64,000 nt of DNA from Cellulomonas hominis (GCF_014201095.1 NZ_JACHDN010000001.1:868001-932000), one strand, 5' to 3'. Shown: positions 1 to 9,091, numbered from the stretch's first letter. The notes: generated from the sequence alone by a model not told the origin. Made by a program: numbers and translations.

Positions 1-420
1 GGACGCGTCGTCGACGATCGTCACCGCGACCTGCTCGCCGCCGAGCTCCCCGGTGCACGTGGTCAGCGAGTGGAAGAAGCAGTCGTGCGTCCCGGAGACG
101 TACGGGGCGATCGACAGGTAGTGCTTCCCCTCGGGTGCCGGGACCGCGACCTCGCGGCCGTCACGGGACAGCAGCACCTCGTGCGGGCGGACCGACGCGA
201 GCAGGTCGGCGGGGCGCTCGTCGAGCGGGGTGGCCTCCAGGGCGGCGATCAGGTCCTCCGCGCCCATCGCGGCGTAGGTGTCGAGCGCGTCCGCAGAGGC
301 GTCGGCCGTCGCGACCGCCGTCGGGGTGGGCTCGGCGGGGGACGGGGAGCACGCGGCGGTCAGCGCGAGCAGCAGCGCGGCGGCGAGGGCGGGCAGGGCG
401 GGGCGCCGGGTCGTCGTCAT
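1..420 (-). CDS. cueP: CueP-family copper-binding lipoprotein (3' end cut by window)
   Basis: The minus strand from the ATG at 420 reads through the window edge (140 codons visible). Residues 1-27 form a lipoprotein signal ending in an LTAAC lipobox, so the protein should be anchored outside the membrane. The visible end carries CFFHSLTTCTGEL, very close to the hallmark HDCF/Y-HSLTTC-GEL segment of the CueP family, whose paired cysteines bind copper in the Salmonella periplasm. Here it would act as an extracytoplasmic copper buffer. A YjaB-like acetyltransferase gene lies just upstream on the same strand, with a 116-bp gap. The C-terminal part lies outside the window and could not be checked. 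Family assignment is from the motif and the lipobox. Confidence 0.85.
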   Translation of the reverse strand, partial: MTTTRRPALPALAAALLLALTAACSPSPAEPTPTAVATADASADALDTYAAMGAEDLIAALEATPLDERPADLLASVRPHEVLLSRDGREVAVPAPEGKHYLSIAPYVSGTHDCFFHSLTTCTGELGGEQVAVTIVDDAS

Positions 421-536
421 CGCGCCACCGTAGGCAGGCTCGGCGGACGCCGGCGCGGGCCGGAGGTCCCGCGGGGCGGGATGGAGCGACCCGGGGCCAT
501 CCCCGTGAGCCGGGTGGTGCGGGGGCTGCTCAGGGG

Positions 537-995
537 CTAGGACGCGTCGAACCCGCCGAGCTTCAGGTGGAGCACCGGGTACGGGCGACCGGCGTCGTCA
601 GTCTCGCTGCGGCCCACGACCTCGAACCCGTAGTGGGCGTAGAAGGCTGCGGCCTCGATGTTCTGCTCGTTGACGTCGACGGCGGTGACGCCGTGCTCCT
701 CGATCGCGTGCGCGACGAGCGCCGTGCCGATCCCGCTCCCCCGTCGCGCCGCGTCCACGAACAGCATCTCCAGCGTCCCGTCGAGGACGCCCGAGAACCC
801 GGCCGGTCGACCGTCGACCTCCGCCACCGAGAGCAGCACCCCCGGGAAGTAGTGGGACGCCAGCGCGGCCTCGATCGCGTCCCGGTCCGCAGGGGCGAGG
901 AAGCGGTGGGTCGCGTCGACGGCGCTGCGCCAGACCTCGACCAGCGCGGGGTACTCCGCGGCCCCGGCCGAGGGGCGGATGTGCACGGCGGGCAC
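537..995 (-). CDS. GNAT-family N-acetyltransferase, YjaB-like
   Basis: This 152-residue protein fits a single GNAT domain. The start is the GTG at 995, preceded by AAGGAG six bases upstream; the frame stays open further upstream but with low-quality sequence. The acetyl-CoA pyrophosphate loop is visible as RRGSGIGTALV near residue 90. The stretches VDATHRFL, DVNEQNIEAAAFYAHYGF and SETDDAGRPYPVLHL closely follow E. coli YjaB, a small acetyltransferase of poorly known substrate. A cytoplasmic acyl-transfer role is inferred; the substrate cannot be read from sequence. It faces away from the SNF2 gene, with a 140-bp divergent gap between them. Confidence 0.85.
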   Translation of the reverse strand: MPAVHIRPSAGAAEYPALVEVWRSAVDATHRFLAPADRDAIEAALASHYFPGVLLSVAEVDGRPAGFSGVLDGTLEMLFVDAARRGSGIGTALVAHAIEEHGVTAVDVNEQNIEAAAFYAHYGFEVVGRSETDDAGRPYPVLHLKLGGFDAS

Positions 996-1135
996 CGCGA
1001 TCTCCTTCCGGGTGGGCACCTCCGCATCCTCCCAGGCGGGCGGAGCGACGTCCCGCGGGCCGACCGCTCGCGTAGGCCCGGCCCGCCGGCGGGCGCTCCT
1101 GAACTGCCGGCCGCGCCGCCGTAGCATCGCGGGCG

Positions 1136-3367
1136 ATGGCCACCCCCGACCCGACCGCGCCCGGTGCCCCCGCACGCGCGCTCGTGGAGCGGCACCGCTC
1201 CCTGGCGGGGACGGCCCGCCGGGTCCTCGACCACCTGGACGGCGCCACCGTGCGCGTCGCGGCCCTGGTCGAGCAGGACCGCGAGGCCCGGGTCCGGGCG
1301 GAGCTCGCCTCCGTCGGGATCGAGCAGCTCGGCGCGCTCACGGACCGGAACCTGCGGCTGCGCGCGCTGACCGACGCGGGGTACGCGACCGCCGCCGACC
1401 TGCTCGGCGTCCCGGCCGCGACGCTCGACCGGGTGCCCGGCGTCGGCACGCAGACCGCCCGCGGCGTGGTCGCCGCCGTCGAGCAGCTGGCCGCCGCGGT
1501 CCGCGAGGGCGTCCCGGTCCGGCTCGAGGTCGACCGCTCCGGGCGCCCCGACAGCGCCACCACCGCCGAGGTGCTGCGCCTGCTGGAGCGCCTGCTGCGG
1601 CTGCGCCCCGTCGTCGAGCCGCACCGCGAGGCGCTGGCCGGCTACGCCGACGCCGTCGCCGCGCACGTCGCGAGCGCCGCGCCCGCCACGAACCGGCTGC
1701 GGTTCGCCCTGACCCGGCGGCCGGCCAAGGACCGCGCGCGGCGGGCGCTCGGGGCGCTGGACGACTGGTCCGGCGTCGTCGACCGCGGGCTCGGCGCGCA
1801 GGTCGAGCGTCTCGCGGCCGCGTGCGCCGCCCCCGACACGACCGGCCCCGCGCTGTGGGACGTCTTCGAGCGGCGCAGCGCCGAGCTGTACACGGTGCTC
1901 GGCAGCATCGTGCCGCTCGCGCAGGACGTGCTGGCGGCGCGCGGCATGCTGACCGCCGAGCTCGCGGAGCGCGTCGCCGCCCACCCGCTCGACCAGTCCC
2001 TGCTGCGGGTGCCGCTGCGCGGGTACCAGGAGTTCGGCGCCCGGTTCGCGCTCAACCAGGGACGGGCGCTGCTCGGGGACGAGATGGGGCTCGGCAAGAC
2101 CATCCAGGCGCTCGCCGTGATCGCCGACCGGGCCGCGGGCGGCGACCGGCACTTCCTCGTCGTCTGCCCCGCCGGGGTCCTGGTCAACTGGCTGCGCGAG
2201 ACGACCGCGCGCACCGCCCTGTCCGCGCACCGCCTGCACGGCCCGTCGCGCGCCGAGGCGGTGGCGCGCTGGCACGCGGAGGGCGGCGTCGGCGTCACCA
2301 CGTTCGAGGCGCTGCCGCACCTGCCGCTCGACGGTCCGCCGCTCGGGCTGCTCGTCGTCGACGAGGCGCACTACGTGAAGAACCCGTCGGCGCAGCGGTC
2401 GAAGGCCGTCGCCGCGTGGGCCGCCGCCACCTGGCGGGTGCTGCTCCTGACGGGCACGCCGATGGACAACCGGATCGAGGACTTCGTCGCCCTGGTCCGG
2501 CTGCTCGACGCGGACCTCGCCGCCGGCCTGCCGCGGCACCTGGGGCTGGTCGGCGCGGACGCGTTCCGGCGGGCCGTCGCGCCCGTGTACCTGCGCCGCA
2601 ACCAGGCCGACGTGCTCGTCGAGCTGCCGGAGCTGGTGCAGGTCGACGAGTGGGAGGACCTGTCCCCCGCCGGCGAGGAGGTGTACCGGGAGGCCGTCGC
2701 GTCCGGGAACTTCATGGCGATGCGCCGCGCCGCCTACCTGACCGACGATCCCGCCGACTCGACCAAGCTCGCCCGGCTGGTGGAGATCGTCGCCGAGGCG
2801 GGCGCCTCCGGGCACCGGACCGTCGTGTTCTCGTACTTCCGGTCGGTGCTCGACGTCGTGGCGCGCGCGCTCGGCCCGCGGGCGTACGGGCCGATCACCG
2901 GCGACGTCCCCGCCGACGAGCGCCAGGCCGTCATCGAGGCCTTCTCCGCCGGCCCCCGGGACGGCGTGCTCGTCGCGCAGATCACCGTCGGCGGCGTCGG
3001 GCTCAACCTGCAGGCCGCGTCGGTCGCCGTGCTCTGCGAGCCGCAGCTCACCCCCGCCGCCGAGTCCCAGGCCGTCGCACGGCTGCACCGCATGGGGCAG
3101 GTCCGCACCGTCGTGGCGCACCGGCTGCTCGCCGAGGACGGGGTGGACGAGCGGATCGTCGAGCTGCTCGCCGGGAAGCGGCGGGTGTTCGACGCGTACG
3201 TGCGGGAGTCGGCGGTCGCGGCGTCGGCCGTCGCCGCCGTGGACGTGACCGAGGCGGGGCTCGCGCGGGAGGTCGTGGCGATGGAGCAGGCGCGGCTCGG
3301 GTACGGGCCGGTGTGGGAGTCGCTGGGCGGGCCGGACTCCGACGGCGCGGCTGCGGCGGCCGGCTGA
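1136..3367 (+). CDS. SNF2-family DEAD/DEAH helicase with N-terminal helix-hairpin-helix
   Basis: A 743-residue superfamily 2 ATPase. An HhH-like segment (LDRVPGVGTQTARGV, about residue 100) suggests DNA contact. The Swi2/Snf2 core starts near residue 300, with Walker A in GDEMGLGKT (about 314-322), motif II VVDEAH and motif III LLTGTPMDN. The C-terminal helicase half has NLQAASVAVLCEPQLTP and an arginine finger region AVARLHRMGQ, typical of SNF2 remodeller-like translocases. A DNA-dependent translocase acting on protein-DNA complexes is expected from the family; the cellular role is unknown. No defence partners lie next to it, so I treat it as a chromosomal housekeeping-type gene. The ATG at 1136 is kept because the HhH and upstream sequence look coding. 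Confidence 0.88.
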   Translation: MATPDPTAPGAPARALVERHRSLAGTARRVLDHLDGATVRVAALVEQDREARVRAELASVGIEQLGALTDRNLRLRALTDAGYATAADLLGVPAATLDRVPGVGTQTARGVVAAVEQLAAAVREGVPVRLEVDRSGRPDSATTAEVLRLLERLLRLRPVVEPHREALAGYADAVAAHVASAAPATNRLRFALTRRPAKDRARRALGALDDWSGVVDRGLGAQVERLAAACAAPDTTGPALWDVFERRSAELYTVLGSIVPLAQDVLAARGMLTAELAERVAAHPLDQSLLRVPLRGYQEFGARFALNQGRALLGDEMGLGKTIQALAVIADRAAGGDRHFLVVCPAGVLVNWLRETTARTALSAHRLHGPSRAEAVARWHAEGGVGVTTFEALPHLPLDGPPLGLLVVDEAHYVKNPSAQRSKAVAAWAAATWRVLLLTGTPMDNRIEDFVALVRLLDADLAAGLPRHLGLVGADAFRRAVAPVYLRRNQADVLVELPELVQVDEWEDLSPAGEEVYREAVASGNFMAMRRAAYLTDDPADSTKLARLVEIVAEAGASGHRTVVFSYFRSVLDVVARALGPRAYGPITGDVPADERQAVIEAFSAGPRDGVLVAQITVGGVGLNLQAASVAVLCEPQLTPAAESQAVARLHRMGQVRTVVAHRLLAEDGVDERIVELLAGKRRVFDAYVRESAVAASAVAAVDVTEAGLAREVVAMEQARLGYGPVWESLGGPDSDGAAAAAG

Positions 3368-3422
3368 GCGGTCACCCGCCGGGGGTCACGGTCCTGGTCG
3401 TGCGCCTGCGGCCGGTGCCACG

Positions 3423-3746
3423 ATGACGCGCATGGAACGGCGCCGGAGGTCCCTCGCCGTCGTGGGCCTCGCGGCCGCGACGCTGCTGCTGCTCGCCGCG
3501 TGCGCGGCCGGGGTGAACCCCGACGTCGGCACACCGCCGCCCGGGGCCGCCGAGCCCGCCGGGTTCTGGCTCGGGCTGTGGCACGGGATCATCCTGCCGG
3601 TGACGTGGATCGTGTCGCTGTTCACCGACACCGTCTCGCCGTACGAGGTGTTCAACTCGGGGAACTGGTACGACTTCGGGTTCGTGCTGGGGATCACGAT
3701 CGTGTTCGGGGGGCCGTTCGGGGCGAGCAAGGCGGGGCGGCGCTGA
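3423..3746 (+). CDS. Small predicted lipoprotein with membrane segment
   Basis: A 107-residue protein. An arginine-rich start and hydrophobic stretch lead to a lipobox LLAAC at about residues 23-27. The mature part has a proline-rich linker, an FWLGLWHGIILPVTWIVSLF hydrophobic stretch, and a second hydrophobic segment near GFVLGITIVFGG. Two starts are possible, ATG 3423 or ATG 3432, differing by three residues. It follows the SNF2 gene by 55 bp on the same strand but has no functional link to it. I recognise it only as a conserved small membrane protein of unknown function. Confidence 0.7.
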   Translation: MTRMERRRRSLAVVGLAAATLLLLAACAAGVNPDVGTPPPGAAEPAGFWLGLWHGIILPVTWIVSLFTDTVSPYEVFNSGNWYDFGFVLGITIVFGGPFGASKAGRR

Positions 3747-3773
3747 CGCGTCCCGGCACCAGCCGCACGCCGG

Positions 3774-3793
3774 GGCAACTTCCGGCAACCGGT
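3774..3793. promoter_or_regulatory. Candidate operator in front of uxuA
   Basis: Two GGCAAC units spaced ten bases apart (3774 and 3784), the second running on as CAACCGGTGG. The same arrangement recurs before uxaC at 6166. A CpG-centred CAAC-CG-GT(T/G)G arm pair resembles LacI-family operators, and a LacI regulator gene lies between the two sites, so it is the likely binder (inference). Confidence 0.5.
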
Positions 3794-3869
3794 GGTCCCG
3801 CCCGCCGCCGGCCGCCCACGCTGCTCGGGACCGGGCGGCACGAGGCCGCCCGCCGGCAGAGGGACGGCG

Positions 3870-5051
3870 ATGGAGCACACCTGGCGCTGGTTCGGCGACC
3901 GCGACCCGATCACCCTGGCGCAGGTGCGCCAGACCGGCGCGACCGGGGTGGTGACCGCCCTGCACGACATCCCGAACGGCGAGGTGTGGCCGGTCGAGGC
4001 CATCCGGGCACGGCAGGCGCAGGTCGCGGCCGCGGGCCTGGTCTGGTCGGTGGTGGAGAGCGTGCCGGTGCACGAGGACGTCAAGCGCGGCGGCCCGCTG
4101 CGCGACCGCGCGGTCGCCGCCTACCAGCAGACCCTGCGCAACCTCGGCGCCTGCGGCATCGACGTCGTCTGCTACAATTTCATGCCCGTCCTGGACTGGT
4201 CGCGCACGGACCTCGCGTACCCGCTGGAGGACGGCACCTGGGCGCTGCGGTTCGACGCCGACCAGCTGGCCGCGTTCGACCTGTTCCTGCTCCGCCGGCC
4301 CGGGGCGGCCGCCGAGTACGGGCCGGAGCAGACGGCGCGCGCCCGGGCGGTGCTCGACGCGCTCGACGACGCCGGCCGCGCCCGGCTGGTCGACACGATC
4401 CTGCTCGGCCTGCCCGGGTCGGAGGAGCGCTACTCGCTGGGCGAGTTCCGCGCCGCCCTCGCGACGTACGCGGAGGTGGACGCCGACGCGCTCCGGGCGA
4501 ACCTCGCGTCGTTCCTGCGCGACGTGGTGCCCGTCGCTCAGGAGGCGGGGGTCCGGATGGCCATCCACCCCGACGACCCGCCGCGCCCGCTGTTCGGGCT
4601 GCCACGCGTGGTGTCCACCGCGCAGGACGCGCAGCACCTGCTGGACGCCGCCCCGTCCCCCGCGAACGGCCTCACCCTGTGCGTCGGCTCGTACGGCTCC
4701 CGGCCGGACAACGACGTGGTCGCGCTGACGCGGCGGTTCGCCGAGCAGATCTTCTTCGTGCACCTGCGCTCGGTCCGGCTGCAGGACGGGGGCCGGAGCT
4801 TCTACGAGGCCCCGCACATCGCCGGGGACGCGGACATGGTGGCGGTCATCGGGGCGCTGGTCGCCGAGGAACGCCGCCGCGAGCGCGACGGCGGGCCCCG
4901 GATCCCGATGCGTCCGGACCACGGCCAGCGGATGCTCGACGACCAGTTCCGCGAGACCTACCCGGGCTACTCGCTGATCGGGCGGCTGAAGGGCCTCGCC
5001 GAGCTCCGGGGGGTGGAGCAGGCGGTCCGCCGGCTGCTCCCGGTGGGCTGA
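3870..5051 (+). CDS. uxuA: Mannonate dehydratase
   Basis: Converts D-mannonate to 2-keto-3-deoxygluconate in the cytoplasm, the last step of the glucuronate branch. The start MEHTWRWFG matches the family N-terminus, so the ATG at 3870 is preferred over an upstream in-frame ATG at 3792. The length is 393 residues against 394 in E. coli UxuA. Family-typical stretches are LHDIPNGEVWPVE, CYNFMPVLDWSRTDLAYP, IHPDDPPRPLFGLPR and CVGSYGSRPDND, and include the expected metal-binding His and Asp positions. It starts the uronate cluster and is followed 22 bp later by the LacI-type regulator gene. Together with uxaC and uxuB downstream it completes glucuronate to KDG. Repression through the repeat at 3774-3793 is likely but inferred. 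Confidence 0.95.
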   Translation: MEHTWRWFGDRDPITLAQVRQTGATGVVTALHDIPNGEVWPVEAIRARQAQVAAAGLVWSVVESVPVHEDVKRGGPLRDRAVAAYQQTLRNLGACGIDVVCYNFMPVLDWSRTDLAYPLEDGTWALRFDADQLAAFDLFLLRRPGAAAEYGPEQTARARAVLDALDDAGRARLVDTILLGLPGSEERYSLGEFRAALATYAEVDADALRANLASFLRDVVPVAQEAGVRMAIHPDDPPRPLFGLPRVVSTAQDAQHLLDAAPSPANGLTLCVGSYGSRPDNDVVALTRRFAEQIFFVHLRSVRLQDGGRSFYEAPHIAGDADMVAVIGALVAEERRRERDGGPRIPMRPDHGQRMLDDQFRETYPGYSLIGRLKGLAELRGVEQAVRRLLPVG

Positions 5052-5073
5052 GCACGCCCCCTACGATCGCGGG

Positions 5074-6114
5074 ATGGACTCCGAGGGCAGCGGACCGCAG
5101 CCGACCCGCGCGCCCACGATCTACGACGTCGCCGAAGCCGCCGGCGTCGCCCCCTCCACGGTGTCGCGGACCTTCGCCCGGCCCGGCCGGGTCAACTCGC
5201 GGACGGCCGAGCGGATCCGCGCGGCCGCGACGGAGCTCGGCTACCGCACCACCCCGGTCGCGCAGGCACCGGCGACGTCCCGCACCGGGATGATCGCGGT
5301 GCTGGTCTCGGACCTGGCCAACCCGATCCACGCCGAGCTGCTGCGCGGCGCCCAGGTCGCGGCGTCGGCGGCGGGCTACGGCGTGCTGGTCGAGGACACC
5401 CGGGAGGACGCCGTCACCGAGCGGGGGATCGCCGAGCGGATCGTCCCCCTGGTGGAGGGCGTGCTGCTCAGCTCGTCCCGGATGTCCGACGCGGCGATCC
5501 GCGGCATCGCCAAGCAGCGACCGGTGGTGGTGCTGAACCGCGGGCTGACCGACGTGGCCTGCGTCGTGGCGGACGAGGAGCGGGGCACCCGCCGGGCCGT
5601 CGAGCACCTCGGGGAGGCCGGGCACCGGGACCTCGCGTACGTCGCCGGCCCCGACGCGTCCTGGCCGAACGGCGCCCGCTGGCGCGCGTTCAGCGACGCG
5701 TGCCACGAGCTCAGCCTGACGGGCCGGCGCATCGGGCCGTTCGATCCCACGTTCGCCGGCGGGTTCGAGGCCGCCCTGGCGCTGTCCGGGGCGCGGGCGA
5801 CGGGCGTGGTCGTGTTCAACGCGCTCATGGCGGTCGGCGTCATCCGAGGGCTGCAGCAGGCGGGGCTGCGCGTGCCGGAGGACGTGAGCGTGGTCGGCTT
5901 CGACGACGTGCTGATCGGTCAGGTGGTCTCGCCAGCGCTGACCACGGTGTCCACCCCGCTGCAGGCGATGGGGGCGACGGCGCTGCGGAACCTGCTCGCG
6001 CTCGTGAACGGCGCGCGGTCGCACGGGCGGCCGGTCGTCGTCCCGGCCCGGCTCATGCCGCGCGACTCCTCGGGGCCCGCGCCCGTCGCCCGCTCGGTCA
6101 CGAGAGTGCAGTAG
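5074..6114 (+). CDS. LacI-family regulator of the uronate cluster
   Basis: A 346-residue LacI/GalR protein. The N-terminal helix-turn-helix TIYDVAEAAGVAPSTVSRTF (residues 14-33) and hinge region are followed by a periplasmic-binding-like sensor domain ending in the family pattern VSVVGFDDV ... LTTVSTPLQAMG. It sits between uxuA and uxaC on the same strand, so a uronate or hexuronate intermediate is the probable inducer (inference). A 10-bp-phased GGCAAC repeat occurs both before uxuA and before uxaC, which would fit joint control by this protein. It could also be autoregulated, since its own gene is only 22 bp after uxuA. A GC-rich hairpin follows its stop codon. Confidence 0.9.
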   Translation: MDSEGSGPQPTRAPTIYDVAEAAGVAPSTVSRTFARPGRVNSRTAERIRAAATELGYRTTPVAQAPATSRTGMIAVLVSDLANPIHAELLRGAQVAASAAGYGVLVEDTREDAVTERGIAERIVPLVEGVLLSSSRMSDAAIRGIAKQRPVVVLNRGLTDVACVVADEERGTRRAVEHLGEAGHRDLAYVAGPDASWPNGARWRAFSDACHELSLTGRRIGPFDPTFAGGFEAALALSGARATGVVVFNALMAVGVIRGLQQAGLRVPEDVSVVGFDDVLIGQVVSPALTTVSTPLQAMGATALRNLLALVNGARSHGRPVVVPARLMPRDSSGPAPVARSVTRVQ

Positions 6115-6120
6115 CCGGGG

Positions 6121-6145
6121 GTCGGGGGCCCACGCGACCCCCGAC
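6121..6145 (+). terminator. Hairpin after the LacI gene
   Basis: A perfect 8-bp stem (GTCGGGGG at 6121-6128 with CCCCCGAC at 6138-6145) and a 9-nt loop lie 6 bp past the LacI stop. There is no clear T-run, as is common in high-GC actinobacteria. It would separate the uxuA-lacI unit from uxaC. Confidence 0.55.
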
Positions 6146-6165
6146 TGCTGCCTCCTCGTCGTCCA

Positions 6166-6190
6166 GGCAACAGGTGGCAACCGTTGGCGG
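6166..6190. promoter_or_regulatory. Candidate operator in front of uxaC
   Basis: Again two GGCAAC units ten bases apart (6166 and 6176), the second continuing as CAACCGTTGG. It lies 31 bp upstream of the uxaC start, a position that fits a repressor site overlapping the promoter or transcription start. The match to the element at 3774-3793 is the main support. Confidence 0.5.
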
Positions 6191-6220
6191 CCGTCCCCCG
6201 TCGGGTCGAACCATGGCCGC

Positions 6221-7669
6221 ATGACCACGTCGCCGGCCGCCGCACCGCCCCGGATCGCCCTGCACCCGGACCGGCTGCTGCCGCCCGACCCCGCGACCCG
6301 GTCCGTGGCGCGCGAGCTCTACGCCGCCGTCCGCGACCTGCCGATCGTGTCGCCGCACGGCCACGTGCCCGCGCGGTGGCTGGCCGACGACGTCCCGTTC
6401 CCCGACCCGACGGCGCTGCTCATCACCCCCGACCACTACCTGACCCGCCTGCTGCACGCCCGGGGCGTCCCGCTGACCGACCTCGGCGTCGGCGGCGACG
6501 AGGGGCACCCGGCGCCCCCCGACCCCGCCCGCTCCCGCGCGGCCTTCCGGCTGCTGTGCCGGCACTGGCCGGCGTTCCGCGGCACGCCGGTCAAGCTGTG
6601 GCTGGAGCAGGTGCTGGTCGAGGTGCTCGGGGTCGACCTGGTGCCGTCCGAGGCCACCGCGGACGACCTCTACGACGCGGTCGCGGCGCGCGTGGCCGAG
6701 CCCGGGTTCCGGCCGCGGGCCCTGTACGAGCGGTTCCGGATCGACGTGCTCGCCACCACGGACGACCCGTGCGACGACCTGCGGCACCACGCGGCGCTGC
6801 GGGACGACCCGGCGTGGCGCGGTCGCGTGGTGCCGACGTTCCGCCCGGACCGGTACCTGGAGGCGGGCGAACCGGGCTGGCCGGACCGGCTCGACGCGCT
6901 CGCGGAGGCCTCCGGCGCCGACACCGGGACCCTCGCCGGGTGGGTGGACGCCATGCAGCGGCGGCGGGCGTCCTTCGCCGAGCACGGCGCGGTGTCCGCG
7001 GACCACGGGCACCGCGACGCGCGGATGGCGCCGCTCGACCCGGCCGACGGCGAGCGGCTGTACGCCCGCGCGCGTGCCGGCCGGGCGACCGCCGCCGAGG
7101 CGGAGGCGCTGCGGCAGGGGCTGCTGTTCGAGATGGCCCGGATGTCCAGCGAGGACGGGCTGGTCATGACGCTGCACCCCGGCGTGCGCCGCGACCACCA
7201 CGCGCCGTCCCGTGAGCGCCTCGGCACCGACATCGGCGCGGACATCCCGGTGCCGGTCGAGTTCACCGAGGCCCTGCGGCCGGTGCTGCACGCATTCGGC
7301 ACGAACCCGCGGTTCCGGCTGGTGGTGTTCACGATCGACGAGACCACGTTCTCCCGGGAGCTCGCGCCGCTGGCCGGCTTCTACCCGTCGCTGTACGTCG
7401 GGGCGCCGTGGTGGTTCCTCGACGCCCCGGACGCCATGGATCGGTACCGGGCCGCCGTCACGGAGACCGCGGGGTTCGCCAAGACCTCGGGCTTCGTCGA
7501 CGACACCCGCGCCTACCTGTCGATCCCCGCCCGCCACGACGTGGCCCGGCGGGCCGACGCCGCCTACCTGGCGCGGCTCGTGACCGCCCACCGGCTCACC
7601 CTCGAGGAGGCGCTGGAGACCGCCCGCGACCTCGTCACCACCCTCCCCCGAAAGGCGTTCCGGCTGTGA
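6221..7669 (+). CDS. uxaC: Uronate (glucuronate) isomerase
   Basis: A 482-residue member of the UxaC amidohydrolase-fold family, converting D-glucuronate to D-fructuronate (or galacturonate to tagaturonate). Visible family landmarks are SPHGHVPARWLADD near residue 45 (metal-site histidine pair as HGH), CRHWPAF, the long insert ending MTLHPGVRRDHH, and YVGAPWWFLDAPDAM near residue 390. Length is close to the usual 470. Its TGA overlaps the GTG of uxuB (GTGA), so the two are translationally coupled. The supply of glucuronate is explained by the GH67 alpha-glucuronidase encoded 15 kb downstream. Confidence 0.94.
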   Translation: MTTSPAAAPPRIALHPDRLLPPDPATRSVARELYAAVRDLPIVSPHGHVPARWLADDVPFPDPTALLITPDHYLTRLLHARGVPLTDLGVGGDEGHPAPPDPARSRAAFRLLCRHWPAFRGTPVKLWLEQVLVEVLGVDLVPSEATADDLYDAVAARVAEPGFRPRALYERFRIDVLATTDDPCDDLRHHAALRDDPAWRGRVVPTFRPDRYLEAGEPGWPDRLDALAEASGADTGTLAGWVDAMQRRRASFAEHGAVSADHGHRDARMAPLDPADGERLYARARAGRATAAEAEALRQGLLFEMARMSSEDGLVMTLHPGVRRDHHAPSRERLGTDIGADIPVPVEFTEALRPVLHAFGTNPRFRLVVFTIDETTFSRELAPLAGFYPSLYVGAPWWFLDAPDAMDRYRAAVTETAGFAKTSGFVDDTRAYLSIPARHDVARRADAAYLARLVTAHRLTLEEALETARDLVTTLPRKAFRL

Positions 7670-9087
7670 TCACCCACCTGGAGCACCGCCAGGCCGCGCC
7701 GACCGGGTTGCGGCTCTCCCGCGCGGCCGGGCACGGCCGCCCGACCGCACCGGTGCGGATCGTGCACCTGGGCCTCGGCAACTTCTTCCGCGCGCACCAG
7801 GCCTGGTACACGGACAACGCGCCGGACGCCGCGGACTGGGGCATCGCCGCGTTCACCGGCCTCTCGCGCGACCTCGCGGACGCGCTCGCCCCGCAGGACG
7901 GCCTGTACACGCTGGTCACGCGGGCGCCGGACGGGGAGCGGCTGCGGGTGGTGTCGTCGGTGTCGGCCGTGCACGGCGGGGACGAGCACGACGCCTGGCT
8001 GGGGTACTGGGCGGACCGCGCGGTCGCCGTGGCGACGTTCACCGTGACCGAGGCCGGCTACGTCCGCGGCCCCGACGGCGGCCTGGACACGAGCCGCGCG
8101 GACGTGCGCGCCGACGTCGCCGCGCTGCGCGCCGACCCGCACGCCCCGGTGACGACCGTCCCCGCGCGGGTGGTCGCCGGCCTGCGCCTGCGCCGCTCGA
8201 CCGGCGCCGGCCCGATGACGCTGCTGCCGTGCGACAACCTGCCGGAGAACGGCGCGGCGCTGCGGCGGGTGGTGCTGGACCTCGCGGACCTGGTGGACCC
8301 GGGGCTCGCGGCGTGGATCGCCGAGCACGTCGCGTTCGCCACCACGATGGTCGACCGGATCACCCCCGCCACGACGGCGGAGGAGCGGGACGCGGTCCGC
8401 GCGGCGACGGGCCTGGCCGACACCGCGCCGGTCCGCACCGAGCCGTACTCCGAGTGGGTCATCGCCGGCACCTTCCCGGCGGGCCGCCCGGCCTGGGAGG
8501 AGGCGGGCGCGCAGATCGTGGAGGACGTGCTGCCCTTCGAGCAGCGCAAGCTCTGGCTGCTCAACGGCGCGCACTCCCTGCTGGCCTACGCGGGCGGCGT
8601 CCTCGGGCACCGCACGGTCGCCGAGGCGGTCGCCGACCCGTGGGTGCGCGGCTGGGTCGAGGCGTGGTGGGACGAGGCGAGCCGGCACCTGGATCTGCCG
8701 GACGACGACCTCCTCGCGTACCGGCGCGCCCTGGTGGAGCGGTTCGGCAACCCGCGCATCGAGCACCTGCTGGCGCAGATCGCCGCCGACGGCTCCGAGA
8801 AGCTGCCCGTGCGGGTGGGGCCGGTGCTCGCCGCCGAATGCGCGGCGGGCCGGCTGCCGCTCGGCGCGAGCACGGTCGTCGCGGGGTGGGCGCTGCACCT
8901 GCGGGGCCGCGGCGCGCCCCTGTCCGAGGCCCGCCCGGACCGCGTCGCCGGGCTCGCGGACGGCGACCTTGCCGACACGGTGCGCGCCGTCCTCGACCGG
9001 CTGGGGCCCGGGCTCGGCGGGCACGAGCCGCTCGTGGCGACCGTGCTCGACGGGGCCCGGGCGCTCGAAGCGCTGGCGGAGGCCTGA
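7666..9087 (+). CDS. uxuB: Fructuronate reductase (mannitol dehydrogenase family)
   Basis: A 473-residue NAD-dependent polyol dehydrogenase. The GTG start at 7666 overlaps the uxaC stop, with an AAAGG about 10 nt upstream. The Rossmann entry is IVHLGLGNFFRAHQAWYTD (about 25-43). The catalytic signature of the family, K-x4-N-x2-H, is present as KLWLLNGAH. The family includes mannitol dehydrogenase, tagaturonate reductase and UxuB. Position between uxaC and the end of a uronate operon favours fructuronate to mannonate reduction, feeding UxuA encoded upstream. A strong GC-rich hairpin follows the stop. Confidence 0.92.
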   Translation: MITHLEHRQAAPTGLRLSRAAGHGRPTAPVRIVHLGLGNFFRAHQAWYTDNAPDAADWGIAAFTGLSRDLADALAPQDGLYTLVTRAPDGERLRVVSSVSAVHGGDEHDAWLGYWADRAVAVATFTVTEAGYVRGPDGGLDTSRADVRADVAALRADPHAPVTTVPARVVAGLRLRRSTGAGPMTLLPCDNLPENGAALRRVVLDLADLVDPGLAAWIAEHVAFATTMVDRITPATTAEERDAVRAATGLADTAPVRTEPYSEWVIAGTFPAGRPAWEEAGAQIVEDVLPFEQRKLWLLNGAHSLLAYAGGVLGHRTVAEAVADPWVRGWVEAWWDEASRHLDLPDDDLLAYRRALVERFGNPRIEHLLAQIAADGSEKLPVRVGPVLAAECAAGRLPLGASTVVAGWALHLRGRGAPLSEARPDRVAGLADGDLADTVRAVLDRLGPGLGGHEPLVATVLDGARALEALAEA

Positions 9088-9091
9088 CGCC

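Noticed and set aside
563..3121. An 852-codon open frame on the minus strand opposite the SNF2 gene
   Set aside because: It is low-complexity Arg/Gly/Ala/Asp sequence, the mirror of a GC-rich coding gene. The SNF2 motifs on the plus strand explain the region.
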